NCBI GenBank assembly: GCA_964396265.1 | Contig: CAYNEM010000014.1 | Span: 1-64,000 of the forward strand | Length of the DNA: 64,000 bases | Direction: 5' to 3' | Source: EA-27 sp964396265 | GTDB lineage: Archaea; Thermoplasmatota; Thermoplasmata; RBG-16-68-12; EA-27 | Shown here: positions 39,980 through 49,207 of the stretch, one piece after another | How positions within the stretch are numbered: position 1 is the stretch's first letter | Layout of the letters: each line of letters begins with the position of its first letter | Notes under the pieces: model-generated | Told to the model about the DNA's origin: nothing | The model's input: only the letters and a program-made list of their open reading frames with translations | Databases searched by the model: none | Program-made: the position numbers and the translations under genes

Positions 39980-41938
39980 TCACCCAGTCGGCGGCGGCGG
40001 AGGCATCGGCGGCTGCGCCGGGGGGGTTTGCCCCTGCGGCTGCGTCGGTGGCTTCGTCTTCGGACGGAGTTGGCGCCACGCGGTGAAGGCGAGGAAGCCC
40101 ACGATGGCGAGCGCGATCGCGAGGATCACGAGGAACGCCCAGAGCGCGGCGATCGAGGAGGACGAGCGCACGGTGATCGTCATCTGGACCGTGTCCCAGT
40201 TCCCGGCTTCGTCCGCGACCGTCACCGTGACGGTGTACGTCCCGGCCGCCGCGTACGCGTGGGAGACGGCGGCTTCCGTCGAGGGCGTGCCGTCCCCGAA
40301 GTCCCATGCGTAGGACGCGACCCCGACATTGTCCGACGACGCGCCTGCGTCGAAGAAGAGGAATTGTCCCTCGTCGACCGTCCGGTCGCCGCCGCCCCTG
40401 ACCACCGGGTCCTCCGTGTCGAGCGCCGTGACGACGGCGGAGTCGATTCCTGCGTTCCCGGAACGATCCCGCACGGTGAGCGTGGCGGTGAATGTGCCAG
40501 CCATAGGATAGATGTGGGTCGCCGCGACACCGGTCGCACCGGTGCCGTCGCCGAAGTCCCATTCGTACGTCGCAATGCCCAGGTTGTCTGTGGATGCCGA
40601 CCCGTCGAACGACGCCATCGTGCCCTGCGCCTGCGAGCGGGCGCCGCCCGCGTTCGCGACTGGCGCATGGAGGTCCAGGACGGCTGCGAACACGTCCTGC
40701 CCGGAGACGCGCTCGTCGAGCCACGCCGCGAACACATCCCCACCCGGGGACACCGCGACGGACGGGTTCGCCTGGTCGTTGCTCCAGAACGTGTCGTCGT
40801 TCGCCCTCCGGTCCGTGCCCCACACCACGCCGTCGGGGGAGGCGTCCGCGTAGACGTCGAAGCCGGTCGAGCCCCAGGTCCGCGCGTCGGACCACATGAC
40901 CTGGACCGTGCCCACGCCGGTGGCCAAGCTGGGACTTCCTTGGAACGTCGAGCCGAGGTCGTCATTGACCTTCACGTTCGCCGTGAACGTGGCCCCGGAG
41001 TTCGAGGATCGCGTCGTGTAGATGTCCGGGCCGGTCAGTGCGTCCCGGTAGTCCGTCCACGTGACGAAGATGACGCCGCTCGCGTTGACCGCGAGGGCCG
41101 CACTGTCCTGCGTCGTGCCGCCGCTGTCGTCGTTCACGAAGATGTTCGGGGTCCACGTCACGCCGAGGTCCGTGGACTTCGAGAAGTAGATGTCGCGCCC
41201 GCGGGCTCCGTTCCGCGGATCGTCCCAGGCGACGTACACAGACCGGTCCGAGGCGACCGCGATCACGGGGCGGGCCTGCTCGACGCCGGTGGCGTCATTG
41301 TTCACCCGGGCGCTCGGGTTGAAGCTCAAACCGCTGTCGGTGGAGTTCGAGTAATAGATGTCGGGGCCGGTCGTCACGGCGTTCCGGTTGTCCTCCCAGA
41401 CCGCGTGGATCAAACCAGAGCCGTCGACGGCGACGTCCGCGTTGACCTGGAAATTCACCGTGATGTCGTTGGCCCGCACATTCGGCGAGAAGCTGAGGCC
41501 CCCGTCGGTCGACTTCGAGTAGTAGATGTCCGTGGTCCCGGCACGGTCGTCGGTCCACACGATGTGGATCGTCCCGAAACCGTCGAGGAACAGGGACGGG
41601 CGCGTCTGGGTGGCGCCGCCGGCGTCATTGTTCACCTTCATCGCGGCGGTCCACGTTTGACCTCCGTCCAACGACTTCGCGAAGAAAATGTCATTGCGCG
41701 TAGAGGAGCCTCCCCAGCCGGCGTAGGCGACGTGCAGGACGCTGCCGCTCACGGCAAGCGAGGGCTGGAACGCCGTGTAGGCGGGCGGGGTGTTCACCTT
41801 CACATTGGGGCCGAACCAAGGCGCGACCTGGGGTGCGGCGGACGCGGGCGTGGCGAATTGCATCGCCGCCAGGGCCGTCAGCAGTACCGCCAACAATCCG
41901 ACGATTACATGGGACACAGGGGAGGGATGGGAAGCCAT
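39980..41938 (-). CDS. Surface BNR-repeat and PKD protein with C-terminal anchor
   Basis: A 652-residue secreted, membrane-anchored protein. A signal peptide HVIVGLLAVLLTALAAMQFA ends before ASAAPQ. Residues about 45-420 are six or seven sialidase-type repeats of about 55 residues, each with the 'DIYYSKSTDGGLSFSPN' Asp-box core, forming a beta-propeller. Two PKD domains follow (about 425-590, each with YEWDFGDGT or YAWDFGDGT). A membrane helix at about 596-617 and a Pro/Gln-rich tail end it. ATG 41938 has a Shine-Dalgarno (GGAGGTT) 6 bp upstream and is preferred to the GTG at 41962. TATA-like GCTTAAGTA lies at 41979-41987. Confidence 0.8.
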   Translation of the reverse strand: MASHPSPVSHVIVGLLAVLLTALAAMQFATPASAAPQVAPWFGPNVKVNTPPAYTAFQPSLAVSGSVLHVAYAGWGGSSTRNDIFFAKSLDGGQTWTAAMKVNNDAGGATQTRPSLFLDGFGTIHIVWTDDRAGTTDIYYSKSTDGGLSFSPNVRANDITVNFQVNADVAVDGSGLIHAVWEDNRNAVTTGPDIYYSNSTDSGLSFNPSARVNNDATGVEQARPVIAVASDRSVYVAWDDPRNGARGRDIYFSKSTDLGVTWTPNIFVNDDSGGTTQDSAALAVNASGVIFVTWTDYRDALTGPDIYTTRSSNSGATFTANVKVNDDLGSTFQGSPSLATGVGTVQVMWSDARTWGSTGFDVYADASPDGVVWGTDRRANDDTFWSNDQANPSVAVSPGGDVFAAWLDERVSGQDVFAAVLDLHAPVANAGGARSQAQGTMASFDGSASTDNLGIATYEWDFGDGTGATGVAATHIYPMAGTFTATLTVRDRSGNAGIDSAVVTALDTEDPVVRGGGDRTVDEGQFLFFDAGASSDNVGVASYAWDFGDGTPSTEAAVSHAYAAAGTYTVTVTVADEAGNWDTVQMTITVRSSSSIAALWAFLVILAIALAIVGFLAFTAWRQLRPKTKPPTQPQGQTPPAQPPMPPPPPTG

Positions 41939-42144
41939 TGGGGAACCTCCGAGAGGGGCCACCGTTTCGCCTCTCTCTACTTAAGCGGAGCGGTGCGGTT
42001 ATCGAATCGCGCACGCAACGTTCTCCCACCGACCGAGCCCCCTGGGCCGTGCGTCGTCGCGCTGGAAATCCGGGGGGACCCACCTCGGGGACGAGGGACT
42101 CTGACGAAATGTATATCCGACATTCGCGGCATCGCCCCGGCCCC

Positions 42145-43353
42145 ATGACGCGCGTCGCGTGCGGGCACTGCGAACAGATCCGCCTCGCGGACCGGAGGTA
42201 CCGCGCAAAGCCCGCGAGGCACGACCTCGACTCCTCGTTCCCGCGGTGCGACATCCACTGGCGGTACGTCTGCGACACTTGTGGCCGCAGCCACCACTTC
42301 AACGGGGTCGCGTGGTGCCCCACTGCGAAGAGGTTCCTGTGCATCCGATGCGCCCGCCGACACCGAGCGGTTCGCCGGGCTTTCTGGCGGTGGACATACT
42401 ACTATGCGCTGGACTGCCCGACGTGCGGCCGCGAGCACCCGGTGCTCGATCGACTTGAGTTCGAGAAGCGACATCCGTGGCAGAAGCGCCCCGAGTTCGC
42501 CCGCCAGAAACGCGGCCTGAGCCCGGAGAAGGAGATTGTCCCCCCGTGGTCATATTCCCTCGTCGAAACCCCGGACGACGTCACGGACCTGAAGATCGCG
42601 GCCCAGTGGGATGCGCTCGCGGACGTCTGGACCTCCGGATACACGGAGTTCGGAGACGTGAACAGGCGATACGTGATCGACCCCGTCCTGTTCGACCTCC
42701 TGGGCGATGTCAAGGGTCTCCGCATCTTCGACGCCGGCTGCGGTTCCGGATACCTGACGCGCCTCCTCGCGAAGAAGGGCGCGGTCGTGCACGGGCAGGA
42801 CATCTCGAAGAAGTTCATCGGGCTGGCGATGGAGATGGAGCGCAGGGAACCGCTCGGGGTCCGATACCGGCTCGGCAGCATCGTCGACCTCGGAGCGTAC
42901 GGGAAGGGGAGCTTCGACATCGTCGTCTCGAACCTCGTCCTCCAGGACGTCCGGGATTACCGGAAGGCGCTCGCTGCGATCGCGCGGATCCTCACGCCGG
43001 GCGGGCGTCTCGTCTTCTCGATCATGCATCCCGCCTTCGCGACGCCGCCAATCCGGGGATGGGTCCAGGAGCCTCGGGACTCGAACCGAAACGAGGACCG
43101 CCAGTACGTGAAGGTGGACCGGTACTTCGACCGGACGACGGAGGCGTGGGGCTTCGGGGACGGTCCCCGGGTGACGAGCTTCCACCGCCCGCTGCGCGAC
43201 TACTTCGAGGCGCTGTCGGGCGCGGGATTCGTGGTCCGCCGGTTGGAGGAGCCCATCCCGCCCCCGGAAGCGATCGAGGCGCGGCCGCGGGACTTCATGA
43301 ACGAGTACGACCGTGTGCCGCTCTTCCTGGTCCTGGAAGCGGTGAAGACCTAG
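42145..43353 (+). CDS. SAM-dependent methyltransferase with N-terminal zinc-binding region
   Basis: A 402-residue protein. Residues 1-130 hold four CxxC pairs (CGHC, CDTC, CIRC, CPTC), likely two zinc ribbons. Residues about 155-400 are a class I methyltransferase: motif I RIFDAGCGSGYLTRLL, motif II acidic VHGQDIS, and motif IV FDIVVSNLVLQDV. The zinc ribbons suggest nucleic-acid or protein substrate recognition, but substrate is unknown. The ATG at 42145 is used because a TATA-like TGTATATC (42110-42117) lies about 31 bp upstream; the ATG at 42109 would lie in that box. It converges on the GTPase gene, overlapping by 4 bp. Confidence 0.82.
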   Translation: MTRVACGHCEQIRLADRRYRAKPARHDLDSSFPRCDIHWRYVCDTCGRSHHFNGVAWCPTAKRFLCIRCARRHRAVRRAFWRWTYYYALDCPTCGREHPVLDRLEFEKRHPWQKRPEFARQKRGLSPEKEIVPPWSYSLVETPDDVTDLKIAAQWDALADVWTSGYTEFGDVNRRYVIDPVLFDLLGDVKGLRIFDAGCGSGYLTRLLAKKGAVVHGQDISKKFIGLAMEMERREPLGVRYRLGSIVDLGAYGKGSFDIVVSNLVLQDVRDYRKALAAIARILTPGGRLVFSIMHPAFATPPIRGWVQEPRDSNRNEDRQYVKVDRYFDRTTEAWGFGDGPRVTSFHRPLRDYFEALSGAGFVVRRLEEPIPPPEAIEARPRDFMNEYDRVPLFLVLEAVKT

Positions 43354-43940
43354 CCGCGGGACTCGACCGCCGCCGGGCTCGGCTTCATCTGATCGGCGAT
43401 CGGCTCGATCTGGTAATCGAGGACCTCGGCCAGGATCTGCTTCGCGAGCGCGGTGAACACGCTCTCGACGCCGCGCCTCGTCTTGGCGCTCGTGTAGAAC
43501 CAGAACACGTCCTTCATCCCGAACAGCTTCTCGATCTCCTCGTCGCTCGGCCGCTGCATGAGCTCGGGGAGGAGGTCGATCTTGTTCACGGCGTAAACGA
43601 CGGGCACGTCCCCGACGGCGCTGCGCACCCACTCGACCCACGTCTCGACTGCGTCCCACGTCGATGGCCGGGCGAGGTCCGCGACCGCGATTACGCCCTG
43701 GGCGCCGAGCAGGTACGACTCGCGGAGTTCGTCGCGCACGAACCGCTCCCCCATGATGTCCCACAGGGTCATGTCCACGCGCACGTGCTTGTCGACCTCG
43801 AGGCCGCGGAAGTGCAGCTCGCGCTTCGTGACGCGCGCGCCCAGGGTGGCGGCGTACGCCTCGTTGAAGATGTCGAGGACGAAGCGGCGGACCAGGCTCG
43901 TCTTCCCGACGGCGGCCTCGCCGACCATGCAGACCTTCAT
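43350..43940 (-). CDS. Rab/Ras-like small GTPase
   Basis: A 196-residue GTPase with G1 VGEAAVGKTSLVRRF (7-21), G4 NKIDLLP and G5 TSAKTRRG. The switch II motif is DIMGE (61-65) instead of DTAGQ, so the catalytic Gln equivalent is Glu. The size and order match Ras-superfamily enzymes found in many archaea. There is no C-terminal Cys for prenylation. Upstream possible GTG at 43946 adds two residues. TATA-like GCTTAAGC lies at 44000-44008, giving a leader of about 35 nt. It could control the cell surface or trafficking; no GAP or GEF is beside it. Confidence 0.85.
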   Translation of the reverse strand: MKVCMVGEAAVGKTSLVRRFVLDIFNEAYAATLGARVTKRELHFRGLEVDKHVRVDMTLWDIMGERFVRDELRESYLLGAQGVIAVADLARPSTWDAVETWVEWVRSAVGDVPVVYAVNKIDLLPELMQRPSDEEIEKLFGMKDVFWFYTSAKTRRGVESVFTALAKQILAEVLDYQIEPIADQMKPSPAAVESRG

Positions 43941-44228
43941 CTTCACGAGCTCAAGGTCCGTGAGAACACCCTGGCGACTCGATACGATGCATGGCGTCCG
44001 GCTTAAGCGTGCCGCCAACGTTATCAGATGGGCACCTACGGGCGGTCCGGCCCCTGGCGGACGGGGGAGCCTCCTGCGGGCCTCACTAAGCTCCAGCGAG
44101 CGGGAAGGCGGCACGAGGTCGATGACCTACTTCCAATCCGAGTAATTTCGCGTACCTGCAGTACACGCTTATTAGGCGCCCGGCAATCCCATGGCCAGCA
44201 CGAGGCACGCAAACCGGCCTCAGGATGG

Positions 44229-45569
44229 ATGCACATGAAGGACGAGATGGCACCCCACGTCCGGGACATCGCCCGGGCGCTCGGGGGCAAAGTGGACGAA
44301 GGGGAGATTGAACGGGAGCTGGGGAACTACCTCAACGTGTACCGCGTGTCGCTGGACACCGCCAAGCGGTCGATCGTGAAGAAGCACGGGGGGGACGCCG
44401 CGGATCTGTCCCTGGGCGTTGCGAAGACGGTCCGGGACCTGACGCCCGGCGAGAGCAGCGTGAACGTGCTGGCGCGCATCGTCTCCGTGAACGAGAAGGA
44501 GATCGAGACGGAGGCAGGATCGAAGGCGATCGTGTACGGGTACCTCGGCGACCCGACGGGCACCGTGCCGTACACCGTCTGGAACCCCGAAGGCCTCGGC
44601 CTCTCGAAGGGCGACGTCGTGCGGATCCAGAACGCATATACGAAGGAGTACAGGGGCCGCGTCGAGGTCCACTTCGGCTCGCGGACGGTCGTCACGAAGG
44701 AGGCCCCCGACCTGCTGCCGGCCTTCGAGGGCGCGCGCGTCTCCGCCCCCGCAGGGCCCGCAACGCCTTCCAAGGTCGGCGAACTGCGGGAGGGGATGGC
44801 GAACCTCGTGCTGACCGCGCGAGTCCTGTCCGTGGAGACGCGCCAGGTCCAGGTGAACGGCGACGCGAAGACCGTCTACAGCGGCGTGCTCGCGGACGAA
44901 TCGGGGAAGGTGCAGTTCAGCGCGTGGAAGGACTTCTCCCTCGCGGCCGGAGACGCGCTCCGGATCGAGGGCGGGTACGTGAAGTCCTGGCGGGGGATCC
45001 CGCAGCTGTCCTTCGACGAGCGGTCGACGGTCACGAAGCTGGCGGCGGAGGCGATCCCGTCTGCGGAGGCGCTCGGCGCATCCGCGCGGGTGTGGATCGA
45101 AGACCTCGCGGAGCGCGGCGGGGCGGTGGACACGACGGTGCGCGGCATCCTGATCGACATCAAGGACGGGAGCGGCCTCGTATACCGGTGCCCGGAGTGT
45201 CGCCGCGTCCTGAGGAAGAACACCTGCCGGATCCACGGCGAGGTCCAGGGGAACGCGGACCTCCGCGTCAAGGGCGTCGTCGACGACGGCTCGGGGGCGC
45301 TGACGGCAGTGTTCGGCAAGGAACTCACGGAGCTCTTGCTCGAGAAGACGATCGAAGACGCGATCGCGCAGGCGAAGGAGGCGATGGACCAGGAAGTCGT
45401 TCGCGACGAGCTCGCGGACCTGCTCATCGCGCAGCCGATCGAGGTGCGCGGCAACGTGACGAGCGACGACTACGGGCTCATGATGATCGTGGACAGCGCC
45501 CGCATCCTCAAGGTCGACGTCCAGGAAGAGGCGCGGGCGATGCTGGAGGAGCTGGGGGGCGGAGCCTGA
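44229..45569 (+). CDS. Replication protein A, large subunit-like (RPA41), OB folds with zinc finger
   Basis: Single-stranded DNA-binding protein for replication and repair. The 446-residue chain has an N-terminal helical domain (about 1-60, ARALGGKVDEGEIEREL), then three OB folds: about 75-175 (VNVLARIVSVNEKEIETEAG), about 190-290 (ANLVLTARVLSVETRQVQ) and about 305-430. The third contains the zinc finger CPECRRVLRKNTCRIHG with C-x2-C...C-x2-H. This is the euryarchaeal RPA41 architecture. ATG 44229 is chosen; TATA-like CTTATTAGG lies about 60 bp upstream. It heads an operon with a small gene and an RPA32-type gene. Confidence 0.9.
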   Translation: MHMKDEMAPHVRDIARALGGKVDEGEIERELGNYLNVYRVSLDTAKRSIVKKHGGDAADLSLGVAKTVRDLTPGESSVNVLARIVSVNEKEIETEAGSKAIVYGYLGDPTGTVPYTVWNPEGLGLSKGDVVRIQNAYTKEYRGRVEVHFGSRTVVTKEAPDLLPAFEGARVSAPAGPATPSKVGELREGMANLVLTARVLSVETRQVQVNGDAKTVYSGVLADESGKVQFSAWKDFSLAAGDALRIEGGYVKSWRGIPQLSFDERSTVTKLAAEAIPSAEALGASARVWIEDLAERGGAVDTTVRGILIDIKDGSGLVYRCPECRRVLRKNTCRIHGEVQGNADLRVKGVVDDGSGALTAVFGKELTELLLEKTIEDAIAQAKEAMDQEVVRDELADLLIAQPIEVRGNVTSDDYGLMMIVDSARILKVDVQEEARAMLEELGGGA

Positions 45570-45610
45570 CCTTCCTCCTCTCGCTCGCCAAGGAGACCGT
45601 CCTCCGGAAG

Positions 45611-45904
45611 GTGGGGGACCGCGTGCGGACGCTCGACCGGTCGTACGTCCAGAAGTGGATGTCCGGAGACCTGTGGATCTCCGATGCAATCGCCCGCAAG
45701 TACGAGCGGGACGTGCGCGCGTGGCGGGACATCGTGCGGGAGACGCTCGCGACGATCACGCCCGACGACCTTCTGGCGGCGTGCAGGACCGCGCGGCCGG
45801 ACCTCGCGGACCTGTGGGGCACCACGCAGGCGAGGACGAAGATGCACGCGGAATGGGAGCGGGGCCGGGCATGGGTGGAGAAGTTGCAGGGGGGTTCGAG
45901 ATGA
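45611..45904 (+). CDS. Small protein of the RPA operon, unknown function
   Basis: A small helical protein (97 residues from GTG 45611) between the two RPA genes. The readable part is MGDRVRTLDRSYVQKWMSGD and ERDVRAWRDIVRETLATI. The coding pattern seems to begin earlier: codons from the CTG at 45566 (LTFLLSLAKETVLRKVGD) overlap the RPA41 stop as CTGA, but no ATG/GTG/TTG is present there, so the CTG may be the true start. Its stop overlaps the next ATG as ATGA, showing translational coupling. In other archaea RPA operons carry small unknown partners; I assign no function. Confidence 0.6.
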   Translation: MGDRVRTLDRSYVQKWMSGDLWISDAIARKYERDVRAWRDIVRETLATITPDDLLAACRTARPDLADLWGTTQARTKMHAEWERGRAWVEKLQGGSR

Positions 45905-46794
45905 ATCGGGAAGTCGCGTGGCGGTTGTTCGCCGGGGAGTACAACGACAGCAAGCTGGAGGCGGGCGGCGGTGGAGAGCGGGCGCCCACGTACGTCGTGA
46001 CGCCCCTCGGGGCGCGCGTGAACCGCCTCTTCGTCGTCGGGGTGCTGACGGACGTGGAGAACGTGGGGACGGACGGGCAGCCGATGTGGCGCGCGCGGGT
46101 CTCGGACCCCACGGGCACGTTCCACGTGTACGCCGGCCAATACCAGCCGGAGGCCGCCGCCAAACTCGCGAAGATCAAGCCGCCCGCGTTCGCGGCGGTC
46201 ATGGGGAAGTCGCGCACGTACTCGCCCGAGCAGGGGACCGTGTACACGAGCGTGCGGCCGGAGATGGTGAAGGTCGTCGACGAGAACGTCCGGGACTACT
46301 GGATCCTCGAGTCGTGCCGGTCTCTGAAGCAGCGTCTGGCGGCGATGCGCGAGGCGCAGGGCATGGACCCTCTCACGAAGGACGCGCTCGTCGCGCTCGG
46401 CCATCCCGAGGATGTCGCGGAGGGGATCGTGTCCGCCGTCCAGCATTATGGGAAGGCCGACCTCGCGCGGTACGGCTCGCTGCTCGCGGAGTCGCTCCGG
46501 TACCTGCTCCCGGAGTACCGGGCGTTCGCGCCCGAGGAGCCACCTCCCGCCGCCAGCGCGACGAAAACGATTGCGAGGGAGAAGCCCCGAGAACCCGGGG
46601 AGGACGTCGAGGAGAAGGTGCTGGCGTTCATCGGGGAGCTCGACAAGGACGGGAAGGGCGCACCATGGGACGCGCTCCTCGCCGCCGCCGGGAAAGCCGG
46701 CGTCAAGAAAGAAGTCCTCGAGGAGGCCGTGAACGGGCTCCTCGACAAGGGCCTGGTCTACGAACCCGTGCTCGGCCGGATGAAGAAGATCTGA
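45901..46794 (+). CDS. RPA32-type / COG3390 replication protein A-associated protein
   Basis: A 297-residue partner of RPA41. The N-terminal half (about 25-120) is an OB fold: NRLFVVGVLTDVENVGTDGQ, then RVSDPTGTFHVYAGQYQPEA. Residues about 235-297 form a winged helix (EEKVLAFIGELDKDGKGAPW ... LLDKGLVYEPVLGRMKK), the RPA32-like C-domain. A Pro/Lys-rich linker joins them. It starts with ATG overlapping the upstream stop by 4 bp. It converges on the next gene with no spacer. Confidence 0.85.
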   Translation: MNREVAWRLFAGEYNDSKLEAGGGGERAPTYVVTPLGARVNRLFVVGVLTDVENVGTDGQPMWRARVSDPTGTFHVYAGQYQPEAAAKLAKIKPPAFAAVMGKSRTYSPEQGTVYTSVRPEMVKVVDENVRDYWILESCRSLKQRLAAMREAQGMDPLTKDALVALGHPEDVAEGIVSAVQHYGKADLARYGSLLAESLRYLLPEYRAFAPEEPPPAASATKTIAREKPREPGEDVEEKVLAFIGELDKDGKGAPWDALLAAAGKAGVKKEVLEEAVNGLLDKGLVYEPVLGRMKKI

Positions 46795-47262
46795 TCACGT
46801 GTAGCGCGCGAGGGAGGCGTGGCACGACCAGCAGCGTTTCGCGCGGGACCCGACCCGCGAGCCGCACATCTTGCACCGGAGCTTCTCGTCGTTCTCGAGC
46901 TTGACCAGCGCGGTGACCTTCTTCATGCGACGCCGAGCCGTCGCCCAGGCAACCGCGGACGCGACGAGGGCGTGGAGCGCGGCGAACCTCATGTCGACCG
47001 GCGGGAACGCGAGAGAGAAGAACACGCCGTATGCGATGAGCCCTCCGAGGAACGTCGTCGCAAACGCGGCGATGGCGAACGTCCCGGAGCGACCTGCGAG
47101 GAAGCCCGCGATGGCGAACGCGGCGAAGCCCCAGGCGAGGGAGACCTCCGAGGGAAGCCCGCCGAGTGAGAGGAGGATGAGGGGGATGCAGAGCAGGGGT
47201 GCGAAGAGCGCGGCCTCGAGGAGCGTCACGAGCACCGCCACGAGCGGGTTCCGCACTTTCAT
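46795..47262 (-). CDS. Small membrane protein with C-terminal zinc ribbon
   Basis: A 155-residue protein with four membrane helices (MKVRNPLVAVLVTLLEAALF onward) and a C-terminal cytoplasmic zinc ribbon, CKMCGSRVGSRAKRCWSC. No known family. Ribbons of this kind on small membrane proteins are common in archaea and may bind RNA or protein. The stop codon is immediately beside the RPA stop on the other strand. Confidence 0.65.
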   Translation of the reverse strand: MKVRNPLVAVLVTLLEAALFAPLLCIPLILLSLGGLPSEVSLAWGFAAFAIAGFLAGRSGTFAIAAFATTFLGGLIAYGVFFSLAFPPVDMRFAALHALVASAVAWATARRRMKKVTALVKLENDEKLRCKMCGSRVGSRAKRCWSCHASLARYT

Positions 47263-47343
47263 AGAAGGGGCCCCACCCTTCGGGTTCAGGATAAAGGCGC
47301 GGCGACGGTTCGCAGCGATGATTCTTAAGGGCGCGAAGGCGGG

Positions 47344-48204
47344 CTATGCGAGGACCGCGAGGATGGACTCGATGCCGTGGATCGTCTGCTTGATCTGCTC
47401 CCGGTCCTCCGCGTTCGTGGCGAGCAGGAGGTACTTCCGCAGGTCGGTCAGCGCCTCGTCGAAGCGATTCTCCCGGTAGTACAACAGGCCGCGGTCCCTG
47501 AGGTCCGGCATCGACGAGGGCTCCAGCGCGAGGATGCTGTGCACGACGTCGAATGCGGCCTCGAACTCGCCCTGGTTCAGGTAGATCGTCTTCAAGTTGT
47601 TGAGGACTCGGACGAGGATCTGCTTCTTCGTCACGGGCTCGAGCATCCGCTTCTCGAGCCGGAGCAGGCCTCCGTACACGCGGTCGAGGCGCTGCTGGCA
47701 GTCGTCCTCCGTCAGCTCCGCCCCGCCGGAGAACGGGTCGAGGAGGATCTCTCCTTGCGTCGTCAGCGCCTTCACGAGGAAGTGGCCGGGCAGGCCGACG
47801 CCGACCAAGGGCAGCGCGAGTCGCCGCCCGACCTCCATGAACACGAGGGAAAGCGTGATCGGGATGCCGAGCTTACGATCGAGCACCTCGTTGAGGTACG
47901 AGTTCCTCGGATCGTAGTACTCGCGCTCGTTGGCGCGAAAGCCCTCGACCTCGAACAGCTGGCGGTTCAACTCTGCAATCACGCGACGCGCGTCCGCGTC
48001 GAGGCTGAGGCGGCTCCGCACCGCTGCGGCCATCGCGTCGAGCTTCGCCAAGTACGGTTCGACCTGCAGGTCCGCATATCTCTGTTTCGCAAGGAGCATC
48101 GCCGCGTAGGCGAGGTCAATCTCCTCGTCACGCTGCTGCGTCAAGCGGACAAGCTCGGTCCGAGGTTCCACGGGAGCCACTGGGGGGAGGCCCTCCTCGG
48201 TCAA
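47344..48204 (-). CDS. SirB1-type transglutaminase-like protein with TPR
   Basis: A 286-residue protein. The N- and middle part is a transglutaminase-like SirB1 domain: NSYLNEVLDRKLGIPITLSL, then VGVGLPGHFLVKALTTQGEILLDPFSGG. The C-terminal third (about 200-275) is a TPR-type helical repeat (NQGEFEAAFDVVHSILALEP and YYRENRFDEALTDLRKYL). In SirB1 the transglutaminase triad is incomplete and the protein is often non-catalytic. TTG 48204 is used, with a TATA-like GCATATGTT 25 bp upstream. It is divergent from the KaiC pair. Confidence 0.8.
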   Translation of the reverse strand: MTEEGLPPVAPVEPRTELVRLTQQRDEEIDLAYAAMLLAKQRYADLQVEPYLAKLDAMAAAVRSRLSLDADARRVIAELNRQLFEVEGFRANEREYYDPRNSYLNEVLDRKLGIPITLSLVFMEVGRRLALPLVGVGLPGHFLVKALTTQGEILLDPFSGGAELTEDDCQQRLDRVYGGLLRLEKRMLEPVTKKQILVRVLNNLKTIYLNQGEFEAAFDVVHSILALEPSSMPDLRDRGLLYYRENRFDEALTDLRKYLLLATNAEDREQIKQTIHGIESILAVLA

Positions 48205-48313
48205 GGAACGGACGATGCCGGATGAACATATGCTTTGGCGGCATCGAAACGCTCTGCAGGTCGCCATCTTGGAAAGTTCTTTATCATTGCATCCGCATGG
48301 GTGGCCCCTCGGG

Positions 48314-49207
48314 ATGGCTCTAACGCAAGACGCTTCGGCCCAGCCGGAGGAATCCATCGACACGGAGATCGAGCCCGGCGACATTCGCAAGATTCCCACA
48401 GGGATCTCTGATCTCGACACGATCGTCGATGGCGGGTTCCCCGCCGGATCCACCGTGCTCCTGATGGGGGAGGAAGGCGCAGGGCTGCGCGAGTACGTGT
48501 ACACGAGCGCGGCGAAGCTCAGCATCGTCCGCGAGAGACCCTCCGCGCGTACGTACTACCTCGGCCACGCGTGCAAAGACTCCATCCTCCCCGAGAAGGT
48601 CTGCTACGCGACGTTCGCACGCTCCCGCGAGGTCGTGCTGCGGGAGTTCGCCGCCAGCCTGAACGCGGACTACTACCACGCGTTCCGCCGCAACACGACG
48701 TTCCGCGATTTCAGCACCCCGTATTTCCGAAGGACGGTCGTCCCCGCGCGTTGGACGGAGCCACCGACCACCGAGCTGGGCGCGCCCCAGCAGAACCTGC
48801 TCGAGGGGCTCGTCGAATTCCTCGACGAGAACGGGCCGAACTCCATGATCGTCGTCGACTCCCTGTCCGACCTCGTGGACTCCGAGGCCGCCGAGGCGCG
48901 GGACCTCGTGAGCACCGTCAAGGGCCTGCAGCGCGCCGCCAAGCGGTGGGACGGGATCGTGTATCTCCTCCTGACGCGGGACATCCTGGAACCGCGCGTC
49001 GAGCGGATGCTCGTCGACAGCGTGGACGGATGCCTCGTGTTCGAGTGGTCGCGCTACCTGCGCAGCAGTAAGCGCCAGCGGTACCTGTACCTAGAGAAGT
49101 TCGCGAGCGTGCTGCCTCACATGAAGATGGACCGGATCGCGCGCTTCCCCATCATGATCACGAGCCGCCAAGGTCTGACCGTGGTGTACATGGAGCATAT
49201 CGGGTGA
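48314..49207 (+). CDS. KaiC-like RecA-fold protein with degenerate Walker A
   Basis: A 297-residue RecA-fold protein of the KaiC/RadA-like family. The KaiC beginning IPTGISDLDTIVDGGFPAGS is clear, but the P-loop is GEEGAGLRE (52-60): Leu58 and Arg59 replace the Lys-Thr/Ser that bind ATP. The Walker B strand SMIVVDSLSDL remains. It should therefore not hydrolyse ATP normally. It is coupled (GTGA overlap) to an intact KaiC-like gene, so it may be a regulatory partner. TATA-like TTCTTTATC at 48276-48284 lies about 33 bp before the ATG. Confidence 0.8.
   Translation: MALTQDASAQPEESIDTEIEPGDIRKIPTGISDLDTIVDGGFPAGSTVLLMGEEGAGLREYVYTSAAKLSIVRERPSARTYYLGHACKDSILPEKVCYATFARSREVVLREFAASLNADYYHAFRRNTTFRDFSTPYFRRTVVPARWTEPPTTELGAPQQNLLEGLVEFLDENGPNSMIVVDSLSDLVDSEAAEARDLVSTVKGLQRAAKRWDGIVYLLLTRDILEPRVERMLVDSVDGCLVFEWSRYLRSSKRQRYLYLEKFASVLPHMKMDRIARFPIMITSRQGLTVVYMEHIG

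Noticed and set aside
19474..42000. CRISPR or short tandem DNA repeats in the surface-protein genes
   Set aside because: The Ig, BNR and PKD repeats are protein-level repeats with diverged DNA, not direct repeats with spacers.
44012..44200. Possible structured RNA (SRP or RNase P-like) in the GC-rich 289-bp gap before the RPA operon
   Set aside because: A short stem GTCCG/CGGAC is present but none of the conserved SRP or RNase P core sequences; only promoter elements are supported.
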